The translations under genes were made by a program, and so were the position numbers. From contig NW_019775456.1 in the NCBI RefSeq assembly GCF_001039355.2, positions 59,632 through 123,631 of the forward strand: a stretch of 64,000 nt of DNA, read 5' to 3'. A model generated the notes under the pieces. The model made no database searches and was not told the DNA's origin. It saw only the letters and a list, made by a program, of their open reading frames with translations. Every line of letters starts with the position of its first letter. The first letter of the stretch is position 1. This stretch comes from Lingula anatina (taxonomy: Eukaryota; Brachiopoda; Lingulata; Lingulida; Lingulidae). Positions 23,601 to 34,024 of the stretch are shown here, piece after piece.

Positions 23601-26600
23601 ACATTGCAGAAATCTTGAGTTTGGCAATTTCTCCATGAAACACTGGTTTTTGGTCATAGCATGCTATAGTAAACTACCCCAAACATATACCCAAAAACCC
23701 CAAATCAAATGTCAAATTTGACCTTGACCCTCATTTTCAAGGTCATTTGGCTATTTCATGGAGAATTATTGACGTGGGCTAAAAGTGATGTTTTGTTGAC
23801 CCCCCCCCCCCAATTCGCACATGCTCTTTCAGAATATGGGATCAAATTTAACCCGTGACCTTCACATGACCTTGTAAGAGCATTTCCACGCCTATTTTGC
23901 AGGGGAATCCTCCGCCACTGGCTTTAGCCAGTTGCAGTCTAGTTTCAAATTTGGCTTGGGGTTAGTCGCGAATTGTAGATTGTTCCTACTATCGTTACCG
24001 AAATAACCAGGATGTGATGAAAGCCTAAAGGGATAACAACTGCTCGCAAAATATCCATATTTCACAATAAATAAATTCAAAACAACTGACAGAAATAAAG
24101 TAAAATCCATTTTACCACCAAAACGGCATTTAATGCATTAATTCTGGCCATTGTGCTTGCCATCACCTCGCGTGACCGCCATAGATGGCTACTCTCTTAG
24201 GATAAAAAAAAGAGGGACTTACTTTGAAAGTGGGAATGGATTCATTCACCGTTGGTAAGTATGGGAAAATTGTTTTTTACCCCAGGAAATTTCATTTTTT
24301 TTTGGCCAAAATGAACAGTTTTTAGACCTTTAAATAAACTATTATTGTGAATACCCCACCATCACATTGATGTCCTATTTTTCATTACTTCTGGAAAACA
24401 TTAAATAGACACCAATACTGTAACAAAATTCATAAAAGTGACAGTTGATTGGTGTCTTTAGTGAACTAGTGAATCTCCCCTTGTTTTTCTTGTTTTTCAG
24501 AAATATACATTCTAATAAACTTCCTCGAAGGGTCAGCTAACACAAGGATGATTAAGTCCAGCTATAAATGTGAATGAGTAAAGTATATGATGTTGATAGT
24601 TCTCGGTATACTGTTATAGATAGATAGATAGATAGATAGATGTAACAGTCTAAGGTGACCTTGACTTTATGTGTGTGTGTGTGTGTGCGTGTGTGTGTGT
24701 GTGTGTGTGTGCGTGTGTGTGTGTGTGTGTGGCTAAAACCGTTGCAACCCTCAAAACCTAAAAGCTAGACATACCGGTATAACTGTATTTAGGCGTTACA
24801 TGCGTCAATTTGCTAAACGCATTAGGCTAAAAGCGTGTAACATGCTTAGGAGGTAAACGTGCCTGGGAGGTAAACGCGTTGAAAAATTGAGCTTAGGGGC
24901 TAAACACTATTCTTAGAGTGTACTGCCACAAATGCAAAACGTCCAACTGTGAAACGTTTTACTCACTTTGACAAGTCAATCGTCACTGGTTTTGGTCTCC
25001 TACAAGTGGTTGTCACTTTGAGGATTCATGTTGATTCACCGTATAGATCTTGGTAATAATAGAACTATAAATATTTTGATGCATCTAGAAAGATCTACAT
25101 AATAGTTGTTGAATACAGTCCGAGCTTTCGGCCCCTGGGCCTTCTTCGGGGAATATGAACAAAAAGTAAAAAAAGTAAAAAAACAAACTCCTAGGATACG
25201 TGACGTTAGGAGTTTGTTTTTTTACTTTTTTTACTTTTTGTTCATATTCCCCGAAGAAGGCCCAGGGGCCGAAAGCTCGGACTGTATTCAACAACTATTA
25301 TGTAGATCTTTCTAGATGCATCAAAATATTTATAGTTCTATTATATCCTACAAGTATAACGTTGCTTAAAACTGTAATAATCTTCTGTATAGAATAGTTA
25401 ATTGTTTTTTGATTGACTTGAGTTTACTTGTCACTCAATATTAAAAACAGGAAAAAACTCACCTCCCATCAGAAAAAAGCATTAGATAAACTATTTTTCC
25501 ACTTGTAAACCACATAGTATATCAGATATTTCCAAATATCATGGAATCACAACATGTTTTTGCTAAAAAAGTTTTCTATTTCACCAACAAATTGAAATTT
25601 TTTGATAATTTTTTGGGGAACATACGTTACATAGTATAAGCTATGACACAAAACCTCTTGAGTTTAAATATTTGTAAAAAAAAAACAGTTTTACATCATG
25701 TATAATTTATGACTGAATCACTACAAAAAATATCAGAACGCGGTATAAAATTGAAATTGAATGACCTGGAAAATACGTTATCATTCGTTTATTGCACGGT
25801 TAAGGGTCTTTGCGTAATGTAAAGACATGGCAGAATTTAAAATCTGAGTTTAAATTGAGACAGTCGTGGGTTTTTGTTTTATACACGTAAATGTTTTAAA
25901 AAAGTGAGCACAACTTTGAATCACTTCAATTTTATTTTGGACACATGTGAAATGCATATCTATATTGGTTTTGGGTGTATAGGGTTATGCGTCTGAACAA
26001 AATTTGGAGAGTCAAGAGTCTTTTTTAGAAAATATGTATATATATTTTTTACTCATTGAATGTGTAGCTTTCGGTCAAAAAAAAAAAAAAAAACACCCTC
26101 TTGAAAGTTTGGGTAGGGGAGAGAGACTACTGAAATTGGAAGAAGATACAGCAACACATTGCACATATTTATGCAGTTTTAGGATAGGGTGATTTATTTC
26201 TTAATGAAGACACTGTAAAAAGCCACGTTTCATTAGAAAATTGTTGGCTTAAATGTATGAAAAATCCATGAATTATGACCTCTTCTGACCTTTGCCCCAT
26301 TGTCAATTACCCTTGACTAATTATTATGTATTTGTGACCTACAAACGTAATTGTCGTATCCCTAAAATCTATAATTATGTATAATTTATTGATATATCAT
26401 TTTCCAAATTGATGTAGTAACCACTTTCTTTCCCCTCCCCCACTTTCAAATAGGGGATATTTTGACTGTTGGGTTCACGTTTAATTATATAATTTTCTGA
26501 AATAAAATACTTGAGGCTTCTTCATAAGCTTTATAGTTTCTTCATAAATTTTATAAACCATTCACCAAATACCAAAAAATATTTGTTTAAATAATGTTTT

Positions 26601-29600
26601 AAAAAACTTGTTGATTCTAATATTTGAAAAACCCATAAATTGTGACCTCCTGTGACCTCTGACCCATTATGACCCTTGACTTCTTGTCACGCATCTTTGT
26701 CTCATGAAATTACATGCTTCCTCTCTTGCCTCCATAATGATATATGATACACTGATATATCTTTATCGTTCTGATACAGTAAGCGTTTTATTTCCCATAC
26801 CCCCATCTGAAAAAAAAGCGCTTGCTGCTGGCGGGCTGGGGTTATATAAGAATGAAATCACGCATGCTTGAACACTATAGACATACCTGTAGGCCTTGCC
26901 TGTACCATATACAAGTGAGTCTATTGATAACGAACGCCAGACGGACTCTCACTTTTTCATAAACCTAGTGACTACTTACTTTGCGTCAACCGCTAACCTT
27001 GGCTACTTTCTGAACAGGAATGTTTTTTTACAACAACCTTAATTCTCGTATGTCCACAATATGCTATATTTGAACAATTGTTAGCATTGTCATACATAAA
27101 CCGTTATAATAAAATATGCATTATGATCAATTCTTGTGAAATGTGTGGGTTAAAGGTCACCAAGGTAAAAGCTTGCTTTACTAAAGCCATTTATTTTATT
27201 TCTCAACTTACAGGATCAGGTAATAATGGTTTTGAAACAGCTGAGGAAAAATTGATTTGAGAACCCACAGCAAATCCCCTCTCAGCCAATCTAGATAGAC
27301 CTATATACAATAAGTCTTAGTATAAGGCACTATGATATCTTAACCCATGGTTTGTCAATATTGCAACAATAATGCATAATGTGTAACTGCATAATCACCA
27401 TCAATTTGAATATCATGTTGTGGACGAAAAGAAAATGTAACTGATACAGGGCTTCGAGCACATGCCTTAGCATACAAAATGAAATATTCACAAAAATGCT
27501 AAATGATAACACATTTTTTTATTTTTACTCACCAACTTAACCTGTTGTACAATACGACACGAAATATTCACTCGAAAAAAAATCTCACTGATGTCACACT
27601 AATTCTTTAGCTCACCAACTTAACCTGTCTTAAATGTTGTATGTGCGCTACTGTCTGTTTGTGCTAGATGCTAGTATACCAGTTAGTGATGTACAGGTAT
27701 GAAGGCATATTGACCAGGAAGTGATTGGGTAATGGTGCAGGACAAACAAAAATAGACTTACCCAACAGAAACCACGCCAGAGTGTGGCAGCGTGTAATCA
27801 AATTCATATTCCCCTTGTTGCCATTTGTCATTCGGGTCTACGCCTGTGACATAGTATCTATGAAAAGCAAAGTTCTCTGGGATTCCCCAACCTAAAGTTA
27901 AACATAAGGGGGGATAACTGAATGTGATATTGTGATGTCACAACTTAGGATTGCCCTTTGACCAAATTAGACTCAACAATGTTGAACCCATGCGGATAAT
28001 CCGTGAGCATCAGATGATTATACTTACCAGAGTAACACTCCCAAGTATTAAAAGCTTTAGAAAAGAGTATAGCTAAATAAGCCTGCTTGCAGGGTTTTCC
28101 ACAAGGACCATCATCTAATTTCCAGGCAGACCTCCAAGCACAGGTCACTTAAATCAAAGGAAACGACTCAGATTAGTTATAAAGATATAGTATCAACATT
28201 GACGATTTCATTTCTAGAAATCTCCACGTCGAATGAGATGGTCCACCGTAACTGTGACATGGACACAGACTTAAAACTTGGCAATGATGCTGTTATCAGC
28301 TGAGAGAAGTTTTAATAAGCTTAAAGGCGTTTTCAGAATTGATGGACACGTAAGGGTTTAGAGAACAGCGGATAAGTTATTCTCAATCATCTGCTATTAG
28401 ACGCACCTTACAAAAGAACAGGGCAAAACATGCATGGGGTGTTGTGGCTACTATGGTGTAGGCGAGCTGGTAGTGGTCGACAGGGACCTTAACACAGACC
28501 CACGCATCCGAGTACTGGAAAGGAACTTAAGGAATTCTGTCGACAATATCTTTGGGACCCACGACTACTTATTGATGCTTCATTGTGACAATGTTACTCC
28601 ACGCACAGTCGATGCAACAGTAGGCTGGTTATATGCAAACCAAATCCGGAACCCCAAAGGTCAGCTCAAGCCCTAGATGAGAACCCCATTAGGAATTTGT
28701 AGGTTATCCTCGGAAATGGATAACTGATGGATGACTCTGCATACAAAAATGATCCCTTAAACTATATTTGCATCGTCTATGGAATTCCATCACTCTGCAA
28801 ACGTAACATTGCTTTTTTACTCCACGCACAGACGCTTGCCCATCGTATCTTCAGTGATTATTACATGTTTAAAGAAACCCATAATTCGTCAGGCCAAAAT
28901 GTGTGTTATTAACAACTGACTAATTCCTGAAAACAAAAACGTCCAACTTACCACTTAGAGCGTTATCCAGAGCGGGCCTACAGCTGAGTGTGGCATATTT
29001 GAAGTGCGAGCCTGAAATGGTATAAATACTTTTGTCTCCTCATTAACCCAAGGGAAAGTATAAGTAAAGTGCAAACACAAAAAAATGGTGTTCGAAAATT
29101 TGCCGGTGACAGTCTCTTTTATTGAAAAGTCCCTCTCGTAGAAAAATAGTGTAAAGGTATTATTTATCATTAGATAATGGTGAGTAAATTACATGTAAAA
29201 TCACGTAATTTTATAGCATAAATATAAAAATATCCAAACAAATAGTGCACGGACATTTTTCATTTGTCCGGTTACTTGTTTCATACTGACACGTTGTTAT
29301 ATCAAACTAATCTTCACGTTGAAATGGGTCGCACTGTATGCAAGGACTGTTAATATTTTCCAGGCGATCATCTTGAACACTTTTTTATAGATTTGTACAA
29401 TCTATGGGCAATCTTTTCACTATTCAGTTTCTGATTTTGTAATAGAAATGGAAAATCATAGATTCATTAGATCCGTCACCAGAGGACCCAATATGTATAT
29501 GTAGTGTCGCTAACCTCAGATAAATGGTATTGACAGAGGCACAGCATAATTATTTTGGCTTATTGAATACTGAATACCTTTTTTAAAAATTCATTAATAT

Positions 29601-29887
29601 AAGTGGACCTAGGCCTACAAAATAAATAATTGCCCTGTTATTCACTGGTGGTGAAAAAGCGGAATTAAATGGCCAGTCATCAAACAATAATTCCTCAACA
29701 TATTTTTAAATTATTTTTTGTGGTTGGTGAAGTAAATACTTTTGGTAAATTATCACGGAGGAGACAGATAACATTTGCTATATCAAAGTATTTCGTCCTT
29801 TGTTTGCTATGAATCATGGGTATACATACTGGTCGCTGTAGTGTCTAACAGAAACAATGCGATGATGTAGAACTGCAGTGACCACAT
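9198..29887 (-). CDS. Secreted multi-domain protein with six thrombospondin type 1 repeats (19 exons, about 884 aa)
   Basis: Exons (minus strand): 29887-29830, 29011-28952, 28147-28028, 27891-27762, 22559-22419, 20924-20750, 18862-18707, 18189-18062, 17885-17730, 16720-16683, 15007-14837, 14690-14520, 13022-12801, 12444-12337, 11459-11289, 11149-10979, 10480-10259, 9913-9806, 9346-9198. Introns are GT-AG and all phases agree; the total is 885 codons including the stop. The protein has a signal peptide, a Cys-containing N-terminal module (residues 20-170) and a DADGD-containing module (171-280). A third module follows (281-387), with a fibronectin/cadherin-like end NITWTP. Two blocks of three TSP1 repeats come next (388-575 and 612-799), each followed by a 36-residue exon (576-611 and 800-835), and a short Cys-rich tail closes the protein. 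The N-terminal modules resemble large uncharacterised extracellular proteins I recall from cnidarians and molluscs; no function is assigned there. Adhesive or matrix roles are typical of TSP1 proteins. The exon 6 acceptor is the weakest call. Confidence 0.82.
9684..9757. repeat. Compound AC / AT microsatellite
   Basis: About 17 AC units followed by about 20 AT units, about 50 nt inside the intron after exon 18. It marks the left edge of the tandem duplication. Confidence 0.95.
9806..11459 (-). CDS. TSP1 gene, exons 15-18: second block of three TSP1 repeats plus linker exon
   Basis: Exons 11459-11289, 11149-10979, 10480-10259 and 9913-9806 have exactly the same lengths and phases as the first block. 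Protein differences are few: GNGTQ versus ENGTQ, SVPCC versus SAPCC, and CTAACG versus CTATCG. This is a tandem copy of the genomic segment containing the other block, without the MITE. Confidence 0.85.
10906..10966. repeat. GA microsatellite beside a splice donor
   Basis: On the coding strand this is a CT tract starting about 15 nt inside the intron after exon 16. The homologous tract is at 14469-14506. Confidence 0.95.
11858..11927. repeat. Poly(A) plus TA microsatellite
   Basis: An A run followed by TA repeats; the homologous tract in unit 2 is 15403-15482. It lies in the introns upstream of the first TSP1 exon of each block. Confidence 0.9.
12337..15007 (-). CDS. TSP1 gene, exons 11-14: first block of three TSP1 repeats plus linker exon
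   Basis: Exons 15007-14837 and 14690-14520 (171 nt each), 13022-12801 (222 nt) and 12444-12337 (108 nt) are all phase 1-1, so each can be duplicated or skipped without a frame change. TSP1 hallmarks are visible: YGDWSDCSVTCENGTQTR, YSDWNDCSVTCGNGTQTR, and WLPWSSCTAACG with RSRTKECIYP. Each repeat has six Cys and the W-x-x-C-S/T-x-x-C core used for C-mannosylation and O-fucosylation in TSP1 domains. The linker exon encodes NRLHDLCVNFRLANTN. The block is nearly identical to 9806-11459. Confidence 0.85.
13041..14067 (-). mobile_element. piggyBac-like non-autonomous element (copy A, in TSP1 intron)
   Basis: A 1,027-bp element flanked by TTAA on both sides (13037-13040 and 14068-14071). Termini are CCCTCAAGAGACC and the inverse of CCCTCAAGTGACCGAG. 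Subterminal palindromes of the form GGGGTCAT..ATGACCCC occur at both ends and internally. The matching empty site (GCATTAAAATG) is preserved in the other duplication unit at about 10492. No full transposase is present; the open frames are short. It is inverted relative to the two copies in the EF-hand cluster. Confidence 0.88.
15898..16326. repeat. Poly(A) run and 121-bp direct tandem duplication
   Basis: A 19-nt A run at 15898-15916. Further on, the block beginning 'ggtcgaaatattatttt' at about 16052 is repeated almost exactly starting at about 16173, ending near 16292. The block lies in the intron between exons 10 and 11 of the TSP1 gene. Confidence 0.85.
16683..22559 (-). CDS. TSP1 gene, exons 5-10: central extracellular modules
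   Basis: Exon 5 (22559-22419) reads HEGCYWTTLESGKFKCWKL and NAGIRNDTGNPNASPV. Exon 6 (20924-20750) contains CGYQFDIPSVDADGDIVRCR and ECGGICGPLPGS. Exon 7 (18862-18707) contains NCTLIIPSSN and GFYGVAIMLEDFP, with DETTPLSKVPLQ. Exon 8 (18189-18062) begins YLVCIKDGCNCGNPPTF. Exon 9 (17885-17730) ends with NITWTPAPAQHGHHLICYQA. Exon 10 is a 38-nt microexon (16720-16683). Cys residues and the DADGD acidic motif suggest a disulfide-stabilised, possibly Ca-binding beta fold. Exon 6 has two possible starts: a canonical AG giving 20924, or position 20888, which fits the family length better but follows TTG. Confidence 0.72.
16727..16780. repeat. ATATA-type pentanucleotide microsatellite
   Basis: About 10 units of a five-base AATAT repeat. 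It ends six bases before the 38-nt microexon, so on the coding strand it supplies the sequence just upstream of the 3' splice site. Confidence 0.9.
17489..17702. mobile_element. Small TIR element (AGATC-ended MITE), copy 1
   Basis: Ends are ATAGATTTTTAGATCGATCT and its inverse-like partner (TTTAGATCGATCTAAATATC). It matches 47305-47512 over about 205 bp. No coding capacity. Confidence 0.75.
19755..20419. mobile_element. 665-bp TIR element with GGGGCCCGTTTCACGAAGC ends
   Basis: Terminal inverted repeats of about 35 bp begin GGGGCCCGTTTCACGAAGCA on both sides. A second, inner pair (GTTTCACGAAGCAGT near 19839 and its inverse near 20340) makes it look nested. An Arg-rich minus-strand frame (19968-20237) lies inside but is not recognisable as a transposase. 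Termini of this type are common on Harbinger-like or ISL2EU-like MITEs; the target duplication is not clear. Confidence 0.7.
20658..20694. repeat. GT microsatellite
   Basis: About 18 GT units in intron 6 of the TSP1 gene. Confidence 0.95.
21422..21775. mobile_element. TIR element with GGTCACAACCGG ends, copy 1
   Basis: About 354 bp, bounded by AAGCCTAGGTCACAACCGG and the inverse CCGGTTGTGACCGAGGCTT. A longer relative with the same ends is at 55930-57119. No protein is encoded. It sits between two blocks (21297-21410 and 21870-22035) rich in CCTAGGA/GTCC words like those near the ends of the Ginger element. Confidence 0.8.
22560..27761. other. 5.2-kb intron 4 of the TSP1 gene
   Basis: No exon was found. 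It contains a cluster of AGGTCA-type words (about 23,230-23,890) and a GATA tract (24617-24642). It also holds GT microsatellites (24671-24731), the long palindrome at 25057-25343, an A run (26079-26094) and two diverged copies of a TGACCT-rich segment (about 26,265-26,460 and 26,630-26,830). Confidence 0.6.
25057..25343. repeat. Near-perfect inverted repeat with 137-nt arms and 13-nt spacer
   Basis: Left arm 25057-25193, right arm 25207-25343, with no mismatch seen by eye. The arms contain a GC-rich block (CCGAAGAAGGCCCAGGGGCC then GAAAGCTCGG) that resembles the repeated tails of Penelope-like retroelements and, loosely, a hammerhead ribozyme core. A foldback insertion or two head-to-head element fragments could produce this. 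Confidence 0.9.
27762..29887 (-). CDS. TSP1 gene, exons 1-4: signal peptide and N-terminal extracellular module
   Basis: Exon 1 (29887-29830) encodes MWSLQFYIIALFLLDTTAT, a clear signal peptide, with donor ACCA|GTATGT. Exon 2 (29011-28952) begins SSHFKYATLSCRP. Exon 3 (28147-28028) reads VTCAWRSAWKLDDGPCGKPC. Exon 4 (27891-27762) reads GWGIPENFAFHRYYVTGVDP and WQQGEYEFDYTLP. All joins are GT-AG and phase-matched (1,1,1,2). The SHF...TLSCRP / WRSAWK / WQ.GE..F.YT pattern matches the N-terminal half of a widespread but functionally unnamed invertebrate extracellular module. A 5' untranslated exon may lie upstream, since a CAG acceptor precedes the ATG. Confidence 0.75.
28316..28735 (+). pseudogene. 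Tc1/mariner transposase relic
   Basis: Plus-strand fragments read FRIDGHVRV, then an open stretch (GCCGYYGVGELVVVDRDLN, RVLERNLRNSV and LLMLHCDNVTPR) and finally NPIRNL. These line up with the middle and C-terminal part of Tc1 transposases (WGC..YYGVG.L, the second catalytic Asp in QQDNAP-type sequence, and the NPIENLW motif). Stops and frame changes break it, and no ends were found. It lies in intron 2 of the TSP1 gene on the opposite strand. Confidence 0.75.
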
Positions 29888-32250
29888 CGTAGATGAAATC
29901 GATTCTGCAACACAAAAAAGAACAGAGTGGCAGTGATTCATAAACATGGCTTTACAGTTAGATGCTCTTCAAAATTAAAAAATCGACCAATTCTTATTTT
30001 CAACTTATTTTCAAATGTGGTATTGTAAAAAAAAAACTAAAAAATATTGATAGCTAAGGATCTCTATATGCAATGCCATGTAAATACCTTAATGTAGAAA
30101 GGACCTTTCCTGGACATATACTCTATAAACAACCGTTGTCAAAACATCTAAAAGATCCAAAAGGGAAGTTTGGCGTAGTCAAACGTTAATTTATGGCGAC
30201 GGTTTAACACTTACAATCTAGCCCGTTGCCTCGGCTTCAATGCTGCATTTTTGGAAGGCGGATTCACTGCTACATCCCCCATCGGAATCTTGTCCAATCA
30301 CAGATAGGGGTTCCTTTTACGTCCGCGTCTCAGCATTTAACCAAATTCGAATTTCAACACAATGATGCTGTTTTCAATTTTGGATACATTTGTTTAATTT
30401 TTGAGTATTTTTCTCGTTTGGACTCGGCAGTTACCTCCGGTTGGATCTTTTTGCATCATTTCTACTACACAGAATATCTTACAGTCGTAGGCCAGTACCA
30501 CAACACACGCAACACTCTGCTTTAAAAGCTGATTTTGTTCTAGCCATTGCGCAGCCCTTATAGTGGTATCGAGCAAACAGTGCAGCTGTCTAGTTTGGAA
30601 CTGGGCAAGCACGTGCATTGTGTTTATATCTTCAGGAGAAAATGTTCTTCGATAAGCAAAAAATACAAAAACATTTTCTTTTAGATGAATATTATTCATT
30701 TTTCTCTTTACATCTTAAATACAGTAAATAAAATTAAATTAAGCAGAATTAAATCTGTTTTACGTTTCATTTTGCTTTAATGACATTCAACTGCAGTTTA
30801 TTTTGATTGACGGAAATCGTACACTGTCTCTGTTCGCCAGAGCTAGTAAAAGCGATCCCACCACAAGATTTTTAACAAACTAGCTTTTACTGTGTCCTGA
30901 CACTCAGGGTAACATAATGGCTCTCAGGGAAAGGAAACCAAATACATTGTAAAAATAAATATGAACGGATTTCGTTTAACGGTGGTAAAAAAAGACTACT
31001 ACATGATGTTACAGGGAGTCCGGTAGAACGCTCACAGCCCTGCTACTGCAGATCAAGGTAACTCAGAGTCAGTCATGATCTTTAAGTTGCCTGCATGTTT
31101 TTTTTCGAATTAAGAGCACCCGCATAATATACCATTTAACCATAATAGAATTAAGAGTTGTGCGTTTCCATTAGTCGTTGTTTTCATGATAAAAATAACA
31201 GTCACTATTAAGTTCACACTATACTTTACTCTACAGCACAGAACGTGTTTTTAAAGTTTGTCATACAATAGGAATAAATAAGAAATACATTTCATACAGC
31301 TTTGTAACGCTTGGGTGTAACGTGATTTAGGTTTCGCAACTCTTGACCGAACTTCACATAAAAAGTATACATTATCATCTGGAATGCGTGCAGATAAACT
31401 GTGCGCTGAAGCTACTATGCATGCCACCCTTGTCTTATTTTCACATGCAACATACATTTCTTACATAAGTGTTGTTTTTTTTAAATTTATCATCACAAAA
31501 TTACGCAGTACACATACACAAACTACAGGTTCTTAGTTTTAGCTTTAAGCACGCTCCATATAATTAATGTACATTGATCTAAATCATGGGGAATGCATTA
31601 AATGAAATAATGGTACAGTTCTCCTCCAGTACAAAACTTTCATTCTGTATTCACAAATTAATTTACCCGAATCCACAGATAACCCACACTTTGCAAATTA
31701 TCATTACGATGAAGCACATTTTAAATATGTATCTATGTTAATCTCTTTTCATCAAAAACACCATTTCCAATGACCAATCAATTTCTTTTTTCTACAGTTA
31801 AATGTTCAGAAATATGGCACAGGGTACGTAGTGCATGCAACTGGACGAGCCCAAAGCTATTTTCCTATTTTAATGTGCCCATCAGTTGTCACTTAAAACG
31901 ACAGCAGCACTTAGAGTAGCACAGATTAGATAGGTTAAATCTTTCTAAAGTCAGACCCAGAAAAAGAAAGTAAGCCCACGCAGTAAGACAAGTAAATTAC
32001 CTTGTAAAAAGAAATTGAAAGAATTGAGAAATCATTATCTTTATAATTTCTATAGCAATACAGAAAACTGAGCAGAGTTAGGCATCGATTTGCTATTGCA
32101 CGTAGCAAAATAAAAATCCACACTTACCAAGAATCTTGCTGTACTTGGATAAGTTGAATAACTGTGTATTCTTCTATAGATTGTCTTTACGCCATATGTC
32201 TTCTTGGATGGCTAATGGACCTCCAGCAACTTGCGAATAAGTGAGCAGCG

Positions 32251-32254
<4 letters not shown>

Positions 32255-32321
<67 letters not shown>
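32255..32321. repeat. TA microsatellite
   Basis: About 33 uninterrupted TA units. Confidence 0.95.
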
Positions 32322-32730
32322 CATTGATTGGCAACCAGCTTATACATCATGTGACACTGTCAAAGATAGTTATAGATTAATTTATTTGCTCCCCACGCTG
32401 TATACCCAAAGCTGTTTCTATCGAGCTTCATCAGTGAGAATCCACTTATGCAGGTTTTTAGCTGTAATAATGTTATACCCACATTGTTCTCTAGTGCAGT
32501 AATAGCAGCCACACTGGAAGATTACTTTGCTGTTTCATTTGTGCACCCTCCAAAATCCCCTGGCTATCACCTGCATTTTTCACTAGTATTCCTTTTTGCG
32601 GTAGTACTAATCTGAGCATTTAGTTAACATTTGTGCCAACTTTTTGCTGCAATAGCGTTTGTTGTTTCACACAGCTTTCATGTCGTCAATTCCCTTAACG
32701 TCGGGTGCCCTCATTAGCCCTAACTTTAGT

Positions 32731-32970
32731 AATTACCTCCGCCAAGGAGGTTATGTTTTCACCCCTGTTTGTCTGTTTGTCTGTCTGTCATCAACAGAAC
32801 TCAAAAAGTTATGGACCGATTTTGATAAAAATTTCAGGAACTGTCAGAAGTGGACCAAGGAAGAGATTAGTTTTTCGTAGTGATCCGGATCAATAAATAA
32901 TCAATAATCAATAATAATCAAAAATTGCTGCCTTGGCGCAGGTCTGCGCTCTCGGAGTGCCTTTCTAGTT
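32731..32970 (+). mobile_element. Widespread SINE-like interspersed repeat (CCTCCGCCAAGGAGG type)
   Basis: Begins AATTACCTCCGCCAAGGAGG then TTATGTTTTC, continues through TCAAAAAGTTATGGACCGAT, and ends TTGGCGCAGGTCTGCGCTCT then CGGAGTGCCTTTCTAGTT. I recognise this as a repeat present in many marine animals. It is non-coding; its class (SINE or MITE) is uncertain. Confidence 0.75.
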
Positions 32971-34024
32971 TTGTATTGGCATAGTTCTTTAAAATGGGGT
33001 TCTATGATAACCCTCCAATTATGTAAATAAGGCGGCCTTAAATGTATCACTTGTGTTAGCTTTTTGGTCCGATCGCTGTTGTTGTTTCACATATTCTTTG
33101 TTGCACTCAATAACCTACTTTATTAACTTTATATTATAGCAGTTATATATGACGGAGGATGTGTGATCATCCCCCATCTTTGTAACTTGGTATGTTATTA
33201 TTATTCGTCATCAATAAATGACAATTTTCAGTCATATGGACTTTATCTTATTCGCATTTGGGTAAAAACAGTTTGGTTGTGGTTGTTGTATTCGAAGGTA
33301 CTCGCATGATATCGAAGACGTTTTATTAAAAGTCCAACATTGTCAGTAAACCTGATGACGGAGTGTAACAGGTATGAGCATGCTGAGTATAATGACTAAA
33401 AAGGGTTGACAAAAAATGTAAAAAAAAACAATCAATTAAAGTGCCTTGATAAATATAATCTGTAAAAATTGACCTTGCCAACTAATCACATAAAATTCTG
33501 TGTTAGGGGTGTCAGTGGCTAAAAAAATGACTGACCTTACAGTATGAATAGCTTAAGCTTGGAAAAGGTGAGAGGTAGGAGAGGTAGGAAATCTAGAACT
33601 AAAGCCCACAAAACGTGTGGTTTGCTTGTGTTGCAGTTTATGGATAGAGTTAATCTGCTTGGATAAAGTGTATAAGACATACTGGAGGTACAGAATAGTG
33701 TAACACGTAAGCCTTGGGTTTTGTAACTAAGCCTGGGAAATTGACACAGTATAAATTGACAAGGGCTTGGCTTTTATCCCTCCCACCCTCACCCATTGCC
33801 CTTCCACCTATGTTAGCGGCGTGAAGGGTGAATTCCAACCTCCAGGAAGTAGAATAACAACCTGAAAGGCCTTCACTTCCAAAATTTGGATATATTTGAA
33901 GATGTAATTGTCAAAAGTCATCTGTTTTGAAGCTTTAGAGTGACCGCCTACAAATAATGGAACATTGATTCGTGAAGATCATGCGTTCGTCTCCCTCTGT
34001 ACTAGGGACATACTTGATTTCAAG

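Larger units (their letters stand above)
29888..34024. other. Gene-free stretch upstream of the TSP1 gene
   Basis: No recognisable protein or exon chain. It should include the TSP1 gene promoter just right of 29,890. It contains a TA microsatellite (32255-32321), the SINE-like repeat at 32731-32970 and a segment (about 33050-33250) that recurs diverged at about 38,770-38,990. Confidence 0.5.

Noticed and set aside
23892-24110. Minus-strand frame with a hydrophobic start (MDFTLFLSVV) as an alternative first exon of the TSP1 gene
   Set aside because: Exon 4 joins exon 5 in phase across it, and the true signal peptide is at 29,887. A possible donor exists but there is no family similarity.
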